DNA from: Lachnospiraceae bacterium UBA1760 | GTDB taxonomy: Bacteria; Bacillota; Clostridia; Lachnospirales; Lachnospiraceae | Direction of reading: 5' to 3' | NCBI GenBank assembly: GCA_002314775.1 | Contig: DCHE01000088.1 | Span: 30,307 to 94,306 of the forward strand | DNA length: 64,000 nucleotides | Part shown: one piece after another, positions 9,416 through 18,824 of the stretch | Layout: every line of letters begins with the position of its first letter | Numbering within the stretch: position 1 is the stretch's first letter | Notes under the pieces: model-generated | What the model was told of the DNA's origin: nothing | The model's input: only the letters and a program-made list of their open reading frames with translations | Databases searched by the model: none | Position numbers and translations under genes: made by a program

Positions 9416-10390
9416 ATGCTGTCATTAATATTACCGTCGTATAATGTTGCACCGTATATTTCGGAATGCATAGAGTCGGCACTGAACCAGACACTTTCAG
9501 ATATTGAGCTTATCTGTGTGGATGCAGCTTCTGAGGACGGAACCTTGGATATTTTGCGGGACTATGAAAAAAGAGCAAATTGTAACGAATGGCCAGGGAA
9601 GAGAATTAAGCTTGTTGTGAGTGAAAAAAAGAGCTATGGCTACCAGGTTAACCAAGCGCTTTCTATGGCAACAAAAAAATACATAGCTATACTTGAGACA
9701 GATGATTTTGTCGAAACAGATATGTACGAAAAGCTGGTAGACATTTCTGAGAAAATGCAACTGGATTACGTTCGCGGTGAGTATGATTTTTTCACAACTG
9801 ATGAGAAGGGTGAAAGAGCCTTCAGGCATGTTCATCACTATGCACCTAAAAATGAACTGCTTCTTGACACAAGATCCGAGAGGATAATGACCTATGACCA
9901 GAATCTTTGGAAGGGCATTTATAGAAGGGAATTTCTGCTTGATAATAATATCAGGCTAAATGAGTCTGGTGGAGCGGCATATCAGGATATAGGCTTTAAT
10001 ATGCAGGTTTTTAGCTATGCAAAGAGGGCCTATTATGTGGAGGAATCCTTTTATAGATACAGAAGGGACAGGGACAATTCATCCATTCATTCCCTGGATT
10101 GTTTTAGATTTTATGTGCAGGAGCTTAGCTTTCTTCATAGCATAGATAAGAATTACGAAAAGCTGTACTGGCCGGGAATCTATGAGAGATTTGCCTGTGC
10201 ACTGTGTGGCGAGTATCATAAGGCGATAAATCAGATAAAGGTTGCACCGGACTCGGAGTACTTAGCACCCTATGTACCGGTGCTGATAAATGAATTTGAG
10301 AGTGCAATGGAAAAAAATATATGGCCAGCACCTACTACCCCGAAGGGGCAGGTGAAGGCAATATTTAAACTGTGTGAGAATTATAGTTAA
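9416..10390 (+). CDS. family 2 glycosyltransferase
   Basis: A 324-aa protein with a GT-A domain. It opens with L-S-L-I-L-P-S-Y-N-V-A-P-Y-I-S, then the V-D-A-A-S-E-D-G-T nucleotide-sugar strand, then an E-T-D-D-F segment as the DXD-like metal site near residue 100. The C-terminal half has no recognised membrane segment. Such enzymes decorate surface polysaccharides or proteins. It sits between cbiB and cobD in the same direction with an AAAGGAG site, but no glycosylation step in cobalamin synthesis is known. Confidence 0.85.
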   Translation: MLSLILPSYNVAPYISECIESALNQTLSDIELICVDAASEDGTLDILRDYEKRANCNEWPGKRIKLVVSEKKSYGYQVNQALSMATKKYIAILETDDFVETDMYEKLVDISEKMQLDYVRGEYDFFTTDEKGERAFRHVHHYAPKNELLLDTRSERIMTYDQNLWKGIYRREFLLDNNIRLNESGGAAYQDIGFNMQVFSYAKRAYYVEESFYRYRRDRDNSSIHSLDCFRFYVQELSFLHSIDKNYEKLYWPGIYERFACALCGEYHKAINQIKVAPDSEYLAPYVPVLINEFESAMEKNIWPAPTTPKGQVKAIFKLCENYS

Positions 10391-10454
10391 TTACCAGGGA
10401 CCATCTAAGTGGAAGCTGGATGCGACTTACCTATAATATGAATGGGGTGAATTT

Positions 10455-11240
10455 ATGAAGATAGTAGTTATAACCGGAGGAAGCTCAGGAATTGGACTTG
10501 GAGCAGTAAAAGCTCTTGTCAGCTCAGGCTGCAGGGTTTATGAGCTTAGCAGAAGGGATTTTGAATATAAGGGTGTAAAGCACATTAAGCTTGATGTCAC
10601 TGACGAGCCAGAAGTGAAAAGGGTGATTAAATCAATAGTTCTTGCGGAGGGAAGAATAGACATTCTTATTAACTGCGCGGGCTATGGCATATCGGGAGCT
10701 GTTGAGTTTACAGAGCTTGAACAGGCTAAAAGACAGCTGGACGTAAACTTTTTCGGTGTTGTCAATGTGACAAAGGCAGTACTCCCATATATGCGTAAGT
10801 GTAAAAGAGGAAGAATCGTGAATATCAGCTCGGTTGCTGCCTACGCACCGATTCCATTTCAGACCTACTACTCAGTAAGTAAGGCCGCTATAAATGCATA
10901 TTCCGAGGCACTTTTTAACGAGGTGAAGCCGTACGGAATAAGCGTTACCTCAGTAATGCCGGGAGATATAAAAACAGGCTTTTCAGCTGCACGTGTAAAA
11001 TCATTTGAAGGGGATAAGGAGTATAACGGAAGAATAACAAGAAGCGTAAGGAAGATGGAGAAGGATGAAGCGGAAGGTATGGATGCGGATGAGGCAGGAG
11101 ATTACATTGCAAAAATAGCGCTCAAAAAGAGGGTCAAGCCAATTTACTCAATCGGATTTTCCTACAAGGCAGTAAGCGTTTTGTGTATGATACTCCCACC
11201 AAGGGTTAAAACCTGGCTTATCTGGAAGTTATATGGTTAA
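10455..11240 (+). CDS. short-chain dehydrogenase/reductase
   Basis: A 261-aa classical SDR. The cofactor loop is T-G-G-S-S-G-I-G-L-G at residue 7, the N-C-A-G-Y-G motif lies near 74, and the catalytic Ser, Tyr and Lys are in I-S-S-V and Y-Y-S-V-S-K near residues 124-142. The C-terminus is hydrophobic (residues ~235-258), as in SDRs acting on membrane-associated or lipid substrates. The substrate is unknown. With the adjacent glycosyltransferase it forms a two-gene insert inside the cobalamin operon. Confidence 0.85.
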   Translation: MKIVVITGGSSGIGLGAVKALVSSGCRVYELSRRDFEYKGVKHIKLDVTDEPEVKRVIKSIVLAEGRIDILINCAGYGISGAVEFTELEQAKRQLDVNFFGVVNVTKAVLPYMRKCKRGRIVNISSVAAYAPIPFQTYYSVSKAAINAYSEALFNEVKPYGISVTSVMPGDIKTGFSAARVKSFEGDKEYNGRITRSVRKMEKDEAEGMDADEAGDYIAKIALKKRVKPIYSIGFSYKAVSVLCMILPPRVKTWLIWKLYG

Positions 11241-11276
11241 TTGTTTAGGATTAAATTTTGGTAAAGGACGAGAAAG

Positions 11277-12350
11277 ATGCACGGAGGAGACATTTACGGT
11301 AAAAAAATAAATATGGACTTCTCAGTGAATATAAATCCACTTGGACCGCCCGATTCGGTACTTGAGGCTATAAGAAACGCAGCAGAAAGGGTTGATAACT
11401 ATCCTGACCTTAAGCTAAGAAGACTGAGGGCCCATCTTGCGGCCAAGACAAGAATAAGTGCAGATAACATACTATGTGGAAATGGTGCCTCAGAGCTTAT
11501 TATGGCTCTTATGAACGGTGTAAATCCAGAAAGGGTTTATCTTATTCCGCCCTGCTTTACTGGCTATGAAAATAGCCTAAGAGGAAGGGATACGGAGCTT
11601 TCGTGGCTTGTGGATAAGGATGGCAGGGGACTTTTGGATTTGATAAAAAAAGAAGTAGCTTCCGGGCCTTTAATAGATAGAAAAAAGGATAATATAAGAC
11701 AGGACATACTGATTATTACAAATCCCAATAATCCCGATGGAAGAGCATATTCCAGAGAAGAGATAAAGGAGCTTGCTGATATACTAAAAAGCAGGGACAT
11801 TATTCTTGTGATAGATGAATGCTTCATTAACCTTAGCGACGCGCCAGGGGAGTATAGCTTCATAGAATATTTGAGGGAATATGAAAATGTAATTATTCTG
11901 GGAGCATTTACAAAAAGCTTCGCAATTCCGGGAGTGAGACTGGGGTATATGCTATTTCAGAGCACTAAACTTAGGGATGCGGTTAGGAATAAGCTTCCTG
12001 AATGGAATGTATCAGTTATTGCTGAGGAGGCAGGGCTTGCTGCTCTAGGTGAGGATGAGTACTTAAAAGAGGCAGGAAGGCTGATTAGAAGGGAAAGAGA
12101 GTACCTTGAAAAAAGTCTTACTGAATTAGGATTTAGAACCTTTTTGTCAAAGGCTAATTTTTTGATGTTTAGGGATGAGTCAGAGCAGGCAGATTTATTC
12201 GCTGAGCTTTTAAAAAGGGGAACACTAATAAGAAGGTGCAGTGATTACTACGGTCTAGATGATTATACCTACAGGGTGGCCGTCAGAACGCACTCTGAAA
12301 ATGAAAAGCTTATAAAGCAAATTAACGAAATAAGAAGGATTAAGGTGTAA
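11277..12350 (+). CDS. cobD: L-threonine-O-3-phosphate decarboxylase
   Basis: PLP enzyme of the HisC-like aminotransferase fold that decarboxylates threonine phosphate to aminopropanol phosphate for CbiB. It starts with H-G-G-D-I-Y-G, typical of CobD, then F-S-V-N-I-N-P-L-G-P-P. The PLP-phosphate motif G-N-G-A-S-E-L-I lies near residue 68. N-P-N-N-P-D-G lies near 150, D-E-C-F-I-N near 181, and the PLP lysine is in T-K-S-F-A-I-P-G-V-R near 215. HisC is a possible alternative, but the cobalamin context and N-terminal motif favour CobD. Confidence 0.9.
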   Translation: MHGGDIYGKKINMDFSVNINPLGPPDSVLEAIRNAAERVDNYPDLKLRRLRAHLAAKTRISADNILCGNGASELIMALMNGVNPERVYLIPPCFTGYENSLRGRDTELSWLVDKDGRGLLDLIKKEVASGPLIDRKKDNIRQDILIITNPNNPDGRAYSREEIKELADILKSRDIILVIDECFINLSDAPGEYSFIEYLREYENVIILGAFTKSFAIPGVRLGYMLFQSTKLRDAVRNKLPEWNVSVIAEEAGLAALGEDEYLKEAGRLIRREREYLEKSLTELGFRTFLSKANFLMFRDESEQADLFAELLKRGTLIRRCSDYYGLDDYTYRVAVRTHSENEKLIKQINEIRRIKV

Positions 12351-12352
12351 AA

Positions 12353-12982
12353 ATGAAGAACATCGAATTCGTACTACCGGGAGAAATTGAAAAGAGAAGC
12401 TTCGAGATAATTGGAGAGGAGCTTCTTGCAAGGGGAATTACATTGGATGAGACAGAAGCACCGGTAACCAAGCGAGTAATACATACCAGTGCAGACTTTG
12501 ATTATGCGAAAACAATGACTTATTCTTTGGATGCGATTGAGATTGCGAGAAGTCTTATTCGTGAGGGTGCAGTAATAGTGACCGACACCAATATGGCAAA
12601 GGCAGGCATCAATAAGAAGAAGCTTGCTGATTATGGTGGGGAGGTTTTCTGCTTCATGGCTGATGAGGACGTAGCGCTTGAGGCTAAGGAAAGAGGAGTT
12701 ACAAGGGCTACAGTGAGCATGGAGCGTGCCGCAAAGCTTGGGAAAAAGGTTATATTTGCGATTGGAAATGCACCAACGGCCCTCATTTCACTATATGAAC
12801 AGATGGAAAGTGGCGAGTTTACTCCGGACTTTGTAATAGGTGTTCCGGTAGGCTTTGTAAATGTTGAGGCGGCGAAGGAGCTCTTTATTGATTCTGAGGT
12901 TCCTTACATTATTAATAGGGGAAGAAAGGGCGGAAGCAATATTGCTGCTGCAATATGTAATGCTTTGCTTTATGGTATGTAA
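12353..12982 (+). CDS. cbiC: cobalt-precorrin-8 methylmutase
   Basis: CbiC moves the C-11 methyl group to C-12, giving cobyrinic acid. The protein has 209 aa. The catalytic His is in V-I-H-T-S-A-D-F-D-Y near residue 43; T-D-T-N-M-A-K-A-G and G-N-A-P-T-A-L are further family motifs. It starts two bases after the cobD stop. A tight block of ring-modifying genes starts here and runs to cbiA. Confidence 0.95.
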   Translation: MKNIEFVLPGEIEKRSFEIIGEELLARGITLDETEAPVTKRVIHTSADFDYAKTMTYSLDAIEIARSLIREGAVIVTDTNMAKAGINKKKLADYGGEVFCFMADEDVALEAKERGVTRATVSMERAAKLGKKVIFAIGNAPTALISLYEQMESGEFTPDFVIGVPVGFVNVEAAKELFIDSEVPYIINRGRKGGSNIAAAICNALLYGM

Positions 12983-13015
12983 TGCTATTAATAGCAGGAA
13001 TAAAGGGTGATGAAA

Positions 13016-14122
13016 ATGAGAAATGGATTTACAACAGGAAGTGCAGCCGCAGCAGCATCAAAGGCAGCCTGCATAATGCTCTTCAGTGGAAAAGAAAAAA
13101 GAGATACAACAATAATAACACCTTATAAAAAATTCTACTCAGCAAAGATAGTTGATATATTAAGGTCAAAGGATGAGGTTAGCTGCGCAGTAATAAAGGA
13201 CGGAGGAGATGATCCGGATGTTACAACAGGTGCGCATATTACAGCCAAAGTCAGTTTGTTTGAGTCGGATTCATTTACGGTTTTAATTGATGGCGGCGTG
13301 GGAGTAGGAAGGGTTACAAAGCCCGGACTTGACCAGCCGGTTGGAAATGTAGCTATCAATCACGTACCAAGAGAGATGATAGCAAAGGAGATTAGCGAGG
13401 TCGCTCAAATCTATGATTATACTGGTGGCGTGAAGGTTATTATATCTGTTCCGGGTGGTGAGGAAATCGCGAAAAAGACCTTCAACCCAAGGCTGGGAAT
13501 TGAGGGTGGTATTTCAATAATCGGAACTAGTGGAATAGTTGAGCCGATGAGTGAAAAGGCACTCACAGATACTATCAGAGTTGAATTGAGGCAAAAAAGA
13601 GAGATGGGCGCAGATATAGCTGCGGTATCGCCAGGAAATTACGGACTTGATTTTATGAAGAGAACCTATAACTACGATCTGGATAAGAGTGTAAAATGTT
13701 CTAACTTCATTGGTGATACCATTGATATGGCAATTGAGCTTGGCTTTACAAGCATGCTTATTACAGGGCATATTGGAAAGCTGATTAAGGTCGCCGGAGG
13801 AATGATGAACACTCACTCGAGGATGGGTGATTGTCGTATGGAGATTCTTGCGGCAGCAGCAATAAGAGCGGGAGCAAGCCATAATACACTTGTGAAAATA
13901 CTTGATTCGGTGACTACTGAGGAGGGTGCCGTGCTCCTTAAGGAGGAGGGTAAGCTTGATGCTGCCATGGACTATATTTTAACAAAGGTTATGTATTTTC
14001 TTGATAAAAAGGCTGATGGAAAAATCAAGATAGAGTGTATGCTTTATTCGAACCAGCTAGGACTTCTTGCAAGGTCCGAGGGTGCGGAGGAAATGCTAAA
14101 GAGCTTACAGATGACTGATTAA
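13016..14122 (+). CDS. cbiD: cobalt-precorrin-5B C1-methyltransferase
   Basis: CbiD methylates C-1 using SAM in the anaerobic pathway. The N-terminal R-N-G-F-T-T-G-S-A-A-A-A-A is diagnostic, and the length (368 aa) is normal. The G-V-G-R-V-T-K-P-G-L segment is near residue 98. I chose the ATG at 13016, seven bases after AAAGGG; ATG 13010 and GTG 13007 are in frame but too close to that site. It lies next to cbiC and cbiF, as in many clostridia. Confidence 0.95.
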   Translation: MRNGFTTGSAAAAASKAACIMLFSGKEKRDTTIITPYKKFYSAKIVDILRSKDEVSCAVIKDGGDDPDVTTGAHITAKVSLFESDSFTVLIDGGVGVGRVTKPGLDQPVGNVAINHVPREMIAKEISEVAQIYDYTGGVKVIISVPGGEEIAKKTFNPRLGIEGGISIIGTSGIVEPMSEKALTDTIRVELRQKREMGADIAAVSPGNYGLDFMKRTYNYDLDKSVKCSNFIGDTIDMAIELGFTSMLITGHIGKLIKVAGGMMNTHSRMGDCRMEILAAAAIRAGASHNTLVKILDSVTTEEGAVLLKEEGKLDAAMDYILTKVMYFLDKKADGKIKIECMLYSNQLGLLARSEGAEEMLKSLQMTD

Positions 14123-14173
14123 TGACAGATGTGGTAGGTAAAGAAATTATTTTTTAAATAGAAGGTGAATACT

Positions 14174-14944
14174 ATGGTACATTTTGTGGGAGCTGGACCG
14201 GGAGCAGTTGATCTTATTACTGTGAGAGGAAAAAATCTGCTTGAGAAGGCGGACGTAATTATATATGCAGGGTCTTTGGTTAACCCTGAACTACTTGATT
14301 ATAAGAAGGATGGCTGTATGGTTTATAACAGCGCCCAAATGACCTTGGATGAGGTACTTCAGGTTATGAAGACAAAGGATGAGGAAGGATTAGATGTCGT
14401 AAGACTGCATACGGGCGAACCAAGTATTTACGGCGCGATAAGGGAGCAGATGGATGCACTTTCGGAGGCAGGAATTTCCTATGATTCCACCCCTGGAGTA
14501 AGTGCCTGCTTTGGTGCTGCGGCAAGCCTAAACCTTGAGTATACCCTTCCAAACATAAGCCAGTCCCTGATAATAACAAGAATGCAGGGAAAAACCAAGG
14601 TGCCGGAAAGAGAGACTATAGAAAGCTTTGCGAGACATGGAGCCAGCATGGCAATTTATCTCAGCACGGGACTTATTAAGAATCTGACAGAGGAGCTGAT
14701 AAAGGGCGGCTATACAAAGGATACTCCGGCAGCCTTAATTTACAAGGCGACCTGGGCGGATGAGAAAAAGTTCATCACAACAGTGGGGGAGCTTTTTAAT
14801 GTGGCCAGGGATAATGGTATCAAAAAGACTGCGATAATATTAGTTGGCGATGCAATACATTGCTGTGATTATGAGAAATCCAGACTTTATGCTCCGGATT
14901 TTTCTACTGAGTTTAGAAGGGCTAAGGAGTCTTCCTTTGAGTGA
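14174..14944 (+). CDS. cbiF: cobalt-precorrin-4 C11-methyltransferase
   Basis: SAM-dependent tetrapyrrole methylase that methylates C-11. It starts with the family G-x-G-P-G motif (V-G-A-G-P-G-A-V-D-L-I-T), with Y-A-G-S-L-V-N after it. L-H-T-G-E-P-S-I-Y-G-A near residue 80 and T-P-G-V-S-A-C-F-G-A-A-A near 108 identify the CbiF/CobM group. The ATG at 14174 follows GAAGGTG; a GTG at 14165 is in frame but overlaps that site. Confidence 0.94.
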   Translation: MVHFVGAGPGAVDLITVRGKNLLEKADVIIYAGSLVNPELLDYKKDGCMVYNSAQMTLDEVLQVMKTKDEEGLDVVRLHTGEPSIYGAIREQMDALSEAGISYDSTPGVSACFGAAASLNLEYTLPNISQSLIITRMQGKTKVPERETIESFARHGASMAIYLSTGLIKNLTEELIKGGYTKDTPAALIYKATWADEKKFITTVGELFNVARDNGIKKTAIILVGDAIHCCDYEKSRLYAPDFSTEFRRAKESSFE

Positions 14945-14948
14945 CAAT

Positions 14949-15944
14949 ATGAGAGTAAGGAAAAGTCCGGTTGCATTTGTAACATTTACAAGTGCCGCTA
15001 AAGAATTAAAAAATAAGATAGCAGATAAGCTGCCAGAACTTCTTATGTACGACCAGGAAGGCTTAGGCACAGGTGATATAGAGGGGTTCTTAAGAGAAAT
15101 GTTTCGAAAGAGAATTCCTATAGTGTATATCTCGGCCATGGGAATCTGTGTGAGGCATATTGCAGCATTTGCAAAGGACAAGCTTATGGACAGTCCGGTT
15201 ATTGTCATTGATGAGAGGGGGCAGTTTGTAATCCCTGTTCTGTCAGGTCATGTGGGCGGGGGCAATAAGCTTGCGAGAGAAATTGCTGCTGCAATAGGCG
15301 GAACTGCAGTCATAACTACTGCAACTGATGTAAATAATATATTTTCCATAGATACCTTTGCGGTTTCAAATGGATATAGAATAGTAAACCGTGAGGAAAT
15401 TAAGAGAGTATCCTCAAGGCTTCTTGATAAAGCCTCTGCAAGGGTTAGAATTTCAGGACTTGGAGATATCGTTATTGACTCCTCAGACAATGAGGAAAGT
15501 GTCAAAGAAAAAATAGAGGGACTTCTAATTCCACGCACTGCTTTATCGATAGGAGCAGACATAGAACTTGCAAGAAGGAAGTATGTCCTTGGAGTTGGCA
15601 CAAGAAGAGGAAGAACCTTTGACGAAATAAAGGATTTTGTGGAGAGGACTGTGCCGATAGACATATGCGATATCGGGCATGTTGCATCGGTTGATTTAAA
15701 GAGTGATGAACAGGGCCTGATTGAGTATGCGAATTATCTGAGAGTACCATTTGTGGTATATTCTGCAGAGGAGCTGCTTAAGGTTCCGGGAGAGTTTGAG
15801 GAATCCTCGTTTGTGAAGGAAAAGCTTGGTGTTGGAAATGTATGTGAGAGGGCTGCCTGCCTCGCTTCAAATGGTGGAGAAAAAATCTTAGCAAAGACTA
15901 AGGGTGACGGAATTACAGTTGCTATATATGAAGACAGGATATGA
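14949..15944 (+). CDS. cbiG: cobalt-precorrin-5A hydrolase
   Basis: CbiG opens the delta-lactone of cobalt-precorrin-5A and releases the two-carbon fragment as acetaldehyde. It has 331 aa. The central motif G-H-V-G-G-G-N-K-L-A-R-E-I-A near residue 100 and the C-terminal G-V-G-T-R-R-G motif are typical. The frame is open further upstream inside cbiF, but ATG 14949, four bases after the cbiF stop, gives the normal N-terminus. Confidence 0.94.
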   Translation: MRVRKSPVAFVTFTSAAKELKNKIADKLPELLMYDQEGLGTGDIEGFLREMFRKRIPIVYISAMGICVRHIAAFAKDKLMDSPVIVIDERGQFVIPVLSGHVGGGNKLAREIAAAIGGTAVITTATDVNNIFSIDTFAVSNGYRIVNREEIKRVSSRLLDKASARVRISGLGDIVIDSSDNEESVKEKIEGLLIPRTALSIGADIELARRKYVLGVGTRRGRTFDEIKDFVERTVPIDICDIGHVASVDLKSDEQGLIEYANYLRVPFVVYSAEELLKVPGEFEESSFVKEKLGVGNVCERAACLASNGGEKILAKTKGDGITVAIYEDRI

Positions 15945-15997
15945 ATTCGTAAGCATTTTTAGTGCTTTAAGTGGAGAATAGATAAAAGGAAAATAAG

Positions 15998-16732
15998 ATG
16001 AAGAATACAGTTTATGTAGTTGGCATGGGACCTGGAAAGAAGGAATTCTTAAGCATTGAGGCGGACAATATTCTAAAATCCGTGGATGTGATTGTTGGAT
16101 ATACAGTTTATGTTGAGCTTCTTAGGGAGGAATATCCAGGTAAGGAATTTCTTACAACTCCTATGATGAGGGAGATTGAAAGGTGTGAGATATGTTTTGA
16201 GCAGGCTACGGCGGGAAAGAGTGTTGCGATGGTATGCTCAGGAGACGCTGGAGTTTACGGAATGGCTTCACTTATGTATGAGGTAGGAAGAAGCTATTCA
16301 GATATTGATTTGTATATTGCACCAGGAATCACAGCGGCCCTGTCGGGAGCAGCAAGACTTGGTTCACCACTTACAAATGATTTCTGTGTTATAAGCTTGT
16401 CTGATCTTCTCACACCCTGGGAGGTTATAGAGAAGAGGATAAGGGCAGCAGTTATGGGAGATTTTGCGATGGCAATTTATAATCCTTCAAGCAAAAAGAG
16501 AAAGGATTATCTAAAAAAAGCTTGCGAAATTATGCTTGACCAGGGAGCAGACATAATGCTCAACTGTGGCTATGTGGAAAACATTGGAAGAGATAATGAG
16601 AGAACAGTAGTACTTACTCTCGGTGAACTTTTGAATGCCGAGGTAAATATGTTCACAACGGTATTTGTTGGAAATACCTCGACGATAGTTATAGACGGAA
16701 AGCTTGTGACAAAGCGTGGGTACATAGTATGA
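15998..16732 (+). CDS. cbiH: cobalt-factor III / precorrin-3B C17-methyltransferase
   Basis: SAM-dependent methylase that methylates C-17 and drives ring contraction. It has 244 aa with V-V-G-M-G-P-G-K-K-E-F-L at the N-terminus, C-S-G-D-A-G-V-Y-G-M-A near residue 80 and A-P-G-I-T-A-A-L near 108. These residues separate it from CbiF and CbiL. The stop overlaps the next start (ATGA), coupling it to the cbiJET fusion. Confidence 0.94.
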   Translation: MKNTVYVVGMGPGKKEFLSIEADNILKSVDVIVGYTVYVELLREEYPGKEFLTTPMMREIERCEICFEQATAGKSVAMVCSGDAGVYGMASLMYEVGRSYSDIDLYIAPGITAALSGAARLGSPLTNDFCVISLSDLLTPWEVIEKRIRAAVMGDFAMAIYNPSSKKRKDYLKKACEIMLDQGADIMLNCGYVENIGRDNERTVVLTLGELLNAEVNMFTTVFVGNTSTIVIDGKLVTKRGYIV

Positions 16733-18810
16733 AAATAATAATATTTGCAGGTACAACAGAAGGAAGAAGGATGGCTATGGAGCTTGCTGAGGCAGGCCAT
16801 TTTGTAGTGTGCTCGGTTGCAACTATGTACGGTGCAGAAATAATGGAAGATAGTATACTGAGTGATAATTCCTCTTCTACTAACATAAGAGTTGTTACAG
16901 GCCGGATGGATAAAAATGAGATGCTCTCATTCCTTCAGTCAGAGGGCTTTGAGGTAATAATAGATGCGACTCATCCCTTTGCGGAGGTTGTATCAGAGAA
17001 TATTAGAGAGTGCGAGAGGGAACTTTCTAAGGCAGGATGTAAGGTAAGATATATGAGGCTGATAAGAGAGACTGCCTCTTGCCCTAAGGATGACAAAGCC
17101 TTTAGCCAGAAGGAAAATACTGTAATAGACTGCAGCACAGTTTCTGAGGCAGTTGAAATACTTAAAACGATTGAAGGAAATATCCTTATTACAACAGGAA
17201 GCAAGAATCTTCACGATTTCGCAGCTTCCAAGGAGCTTGGTGAGAGGCTTTTTGTAAGAGTGCTTCCAGGGCTTGAGAGCATTTCTCTCTGCCTGGAAAA
17301 TGGAATAAAAGGAAGAAATATAATTGCAATGCAGGGACCATTTTCGAAGGAAATGAATGCTGCAACAATTAAGGAGTACGGAATCTCTGTGCTTGTCACA
17401 AAGGAGTCTGGAAAAAATGGCGGGTTCTATGAGAAGCTTGAGGCAGCAGCTGAGCTTGGAATTAAGTGTGTCGTGATTAGAAAGCCCGAGGAAAAGACTG
17501 ATAAGGTGTATTCCTTCGAGGAAATCCTGTCTGAGCTTGGAGTAAAGGCAAGTCAATCTGATTCTAAGCTGTATAAGGCTACTGAGATAGCTATTGCCGG
17601 TGTGGGAATGGGTGATAAGGCCAATATGACTATAGAGGTTAAGGAACTGATTGATAAGGCTGATATCGTGTTTGGAGCAGAGAGACTCCTTGATAAGGCT
17701 AAGGGTGTGACCTATCCTTACTACCTTGCAAAGGATATTATTCCTGTTATAAAAGAAGCCGAAATAAGGGCAGCAAGTACGCTCAGGGTAGTAATTCTCA
17801 TGTCGGGAGATACGGGCTTTTACAGTGGCTGTATGAAGCTTAGAAGGGCACTTCTTGATGAGACTGACGCAACAGTTAAGGTCTACCCGGGGATATCATC
17901 AATTTCCTATCTTGCAGCAAGGCTTGGCATGAGCTATCAGGAGGCAGAAATAATAAGCACCCATGGAATAGACAAGGGAAAGTGGCTTCCAGAGCTTAAT
18001 TACAGTGTGCTAAAGAATGAGAAAACCTTCTTTATAACCTCAGGTCCAGAGGACCTGAATGAAATAGGAAAACTAATAAATAATTCTTTTGCAGTGAAGA
18101 AGGATGTTAAGCTCAAGGTTATTCTTGGCTATATGCTTTCCTACGAAAATGAAATAATAAGAGAGTATTCTGCAGAGGAGCTTACCGAGATATCAGAGAA
18201 GGGGCTGTATGCCGGAGTGATTATAAACAGTGAACCGGAAAAGGTTATAAGATCCTCAAGAATTACTGACAGTGAGTTCGAAAGAGGAAGAGTTCCTATG
18301 ACCAAGGAGGAGGTAAGAGACATTTCCATAGCAAAGCTTATGCTTTATGACGGAGCCGTTCTCTACGATATTGGAAGTGGAACTGGTTCAGTATCTGTAG
18401 CAGCTGCCAGTCTTTCACCAAAAATTAAGGTTTATGCCCTTGAGAGAAATGAAGAGGCAGTGGAGCTTACAAGAAAAAACAAGGAAAAGTTCGGTCTTAC
18501 TAATATTGAAATTATCGAAGCTTATGCGCCTATAGGACTAGATTCCCTAGTGGCACCAACTCATGTATTTATCGGCGGGTCAGGAGGTAAGCTTAAGGAG
18601 ATAGTTGAGGCAGTCAGGGCTAAAAATTCTAAGGCGAGATTCGTTATAAATGCAATCAGTATTGAGACAGTATGTGAGATAAAGGAGCTATTAGCGGAGC
18701 TTCAGATAGAGGATGCTGATATTGTTCAGCTTTCAGTTAGCAGAGCAAAGACGGTTGGGAATTATCATCTTATGGAGGCAAATAATCCGGTATATATTGT
18801 TTCATTTTAG
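16729..18810 (+). CDS. cbiJET: CbiJ-CbiE-CbiT triple fusion
   Basis: A single 693-aa reading frame joins three enzymes. Residues ~1-260 are CbiJ, the precorrin-6A reductase: I-F-A-G-T-T-E-G-R-R at the start and D-A-T-H-P-F-A near 80. Residues ~285-495 are CbiE, the C5 methylase: I-A-G-V-G-M-G near 288 and M-S-G-D-T-G-F-Y-S-G near 360. Residues ~515-693 are CbiT, the C15-methylating decarboxylase, with the SAM motif D-I-G-S-G-T-G-S near 547. The product would convert cobalt-precorrin-6A to -8. CbiE-CbiT fusion (CobL) is common; an added CbiJ is less usual. I see no frameshift. Confidence 0.92.
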   Translation: MKIIIFAGTTEGRRMAMELAEAGHFVVCSVATMYGAEIMEDSILSDNSSSTNIRVVTGRMDKNEMLSFLQSEGFEVIIDATHPFAEVVSENIRECERELSKAGCKVRYMRLIRETASCPKDDKAFSQKENTVIDCSTVSEAVEILKTIEGNILITTGSKNLHDFAASKELGERLFVRVLPGLESISLCLENGIKGRNIIAMQGPFSKEMNAATIKEYGISVLVTKESGKNGGFYEKLEAAAELGIKCVVIRKPEEKTDKVYSFEEILSELGVKASQSDSKLYKATEIAIAGVGMGDKANMTIEVKELIDKADIVFGAERLLDKAKGVTYPYYLAKDIIPVIKEAEIRAASTLRVVILMSGDTGFYSGCMKLRRALLDETDATVKVYPGISSISYLAARLGMSYQEAEIISTHGIDKGKWLPELNYSVLKNEKTFFITSGPEDLNEIGKLINNSFAVKKDVKLKVILGYMLSYENEIIREYSAEELTEISEKGLYAGVIINSEPEKVIRSSRITDSEFERGRVPMTKEEVRDISIAKLMLYDGAVLYDIGSGTGSVSVAAASLSPKIKVYALERNEEAVELTRKNKEKFGLTNIEIIEAYAPIGLDSLVAPTHVFIGGSGGKLKEIVEAVRAKNSKARFVINAISIETVCEIKELLAELQIEDADIVQLSVSRAKTVGNYHLMEANNPVYIVSF

Positions 18811-18824
18811 GAGATTATTTAAAT

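Noticed and set aside
14844..14948. Longer CbiG N-terminus inside cbiF
   Set aside because: The extra residues do not resemble CbiG, and the ATG at 14949 gives the normal start.
16729..18810. Frameshift or assembly join of cbiJ, cbiE and cbiT
   Set aside because: The frame is continuous, domains are complete and linkers are normal in length.
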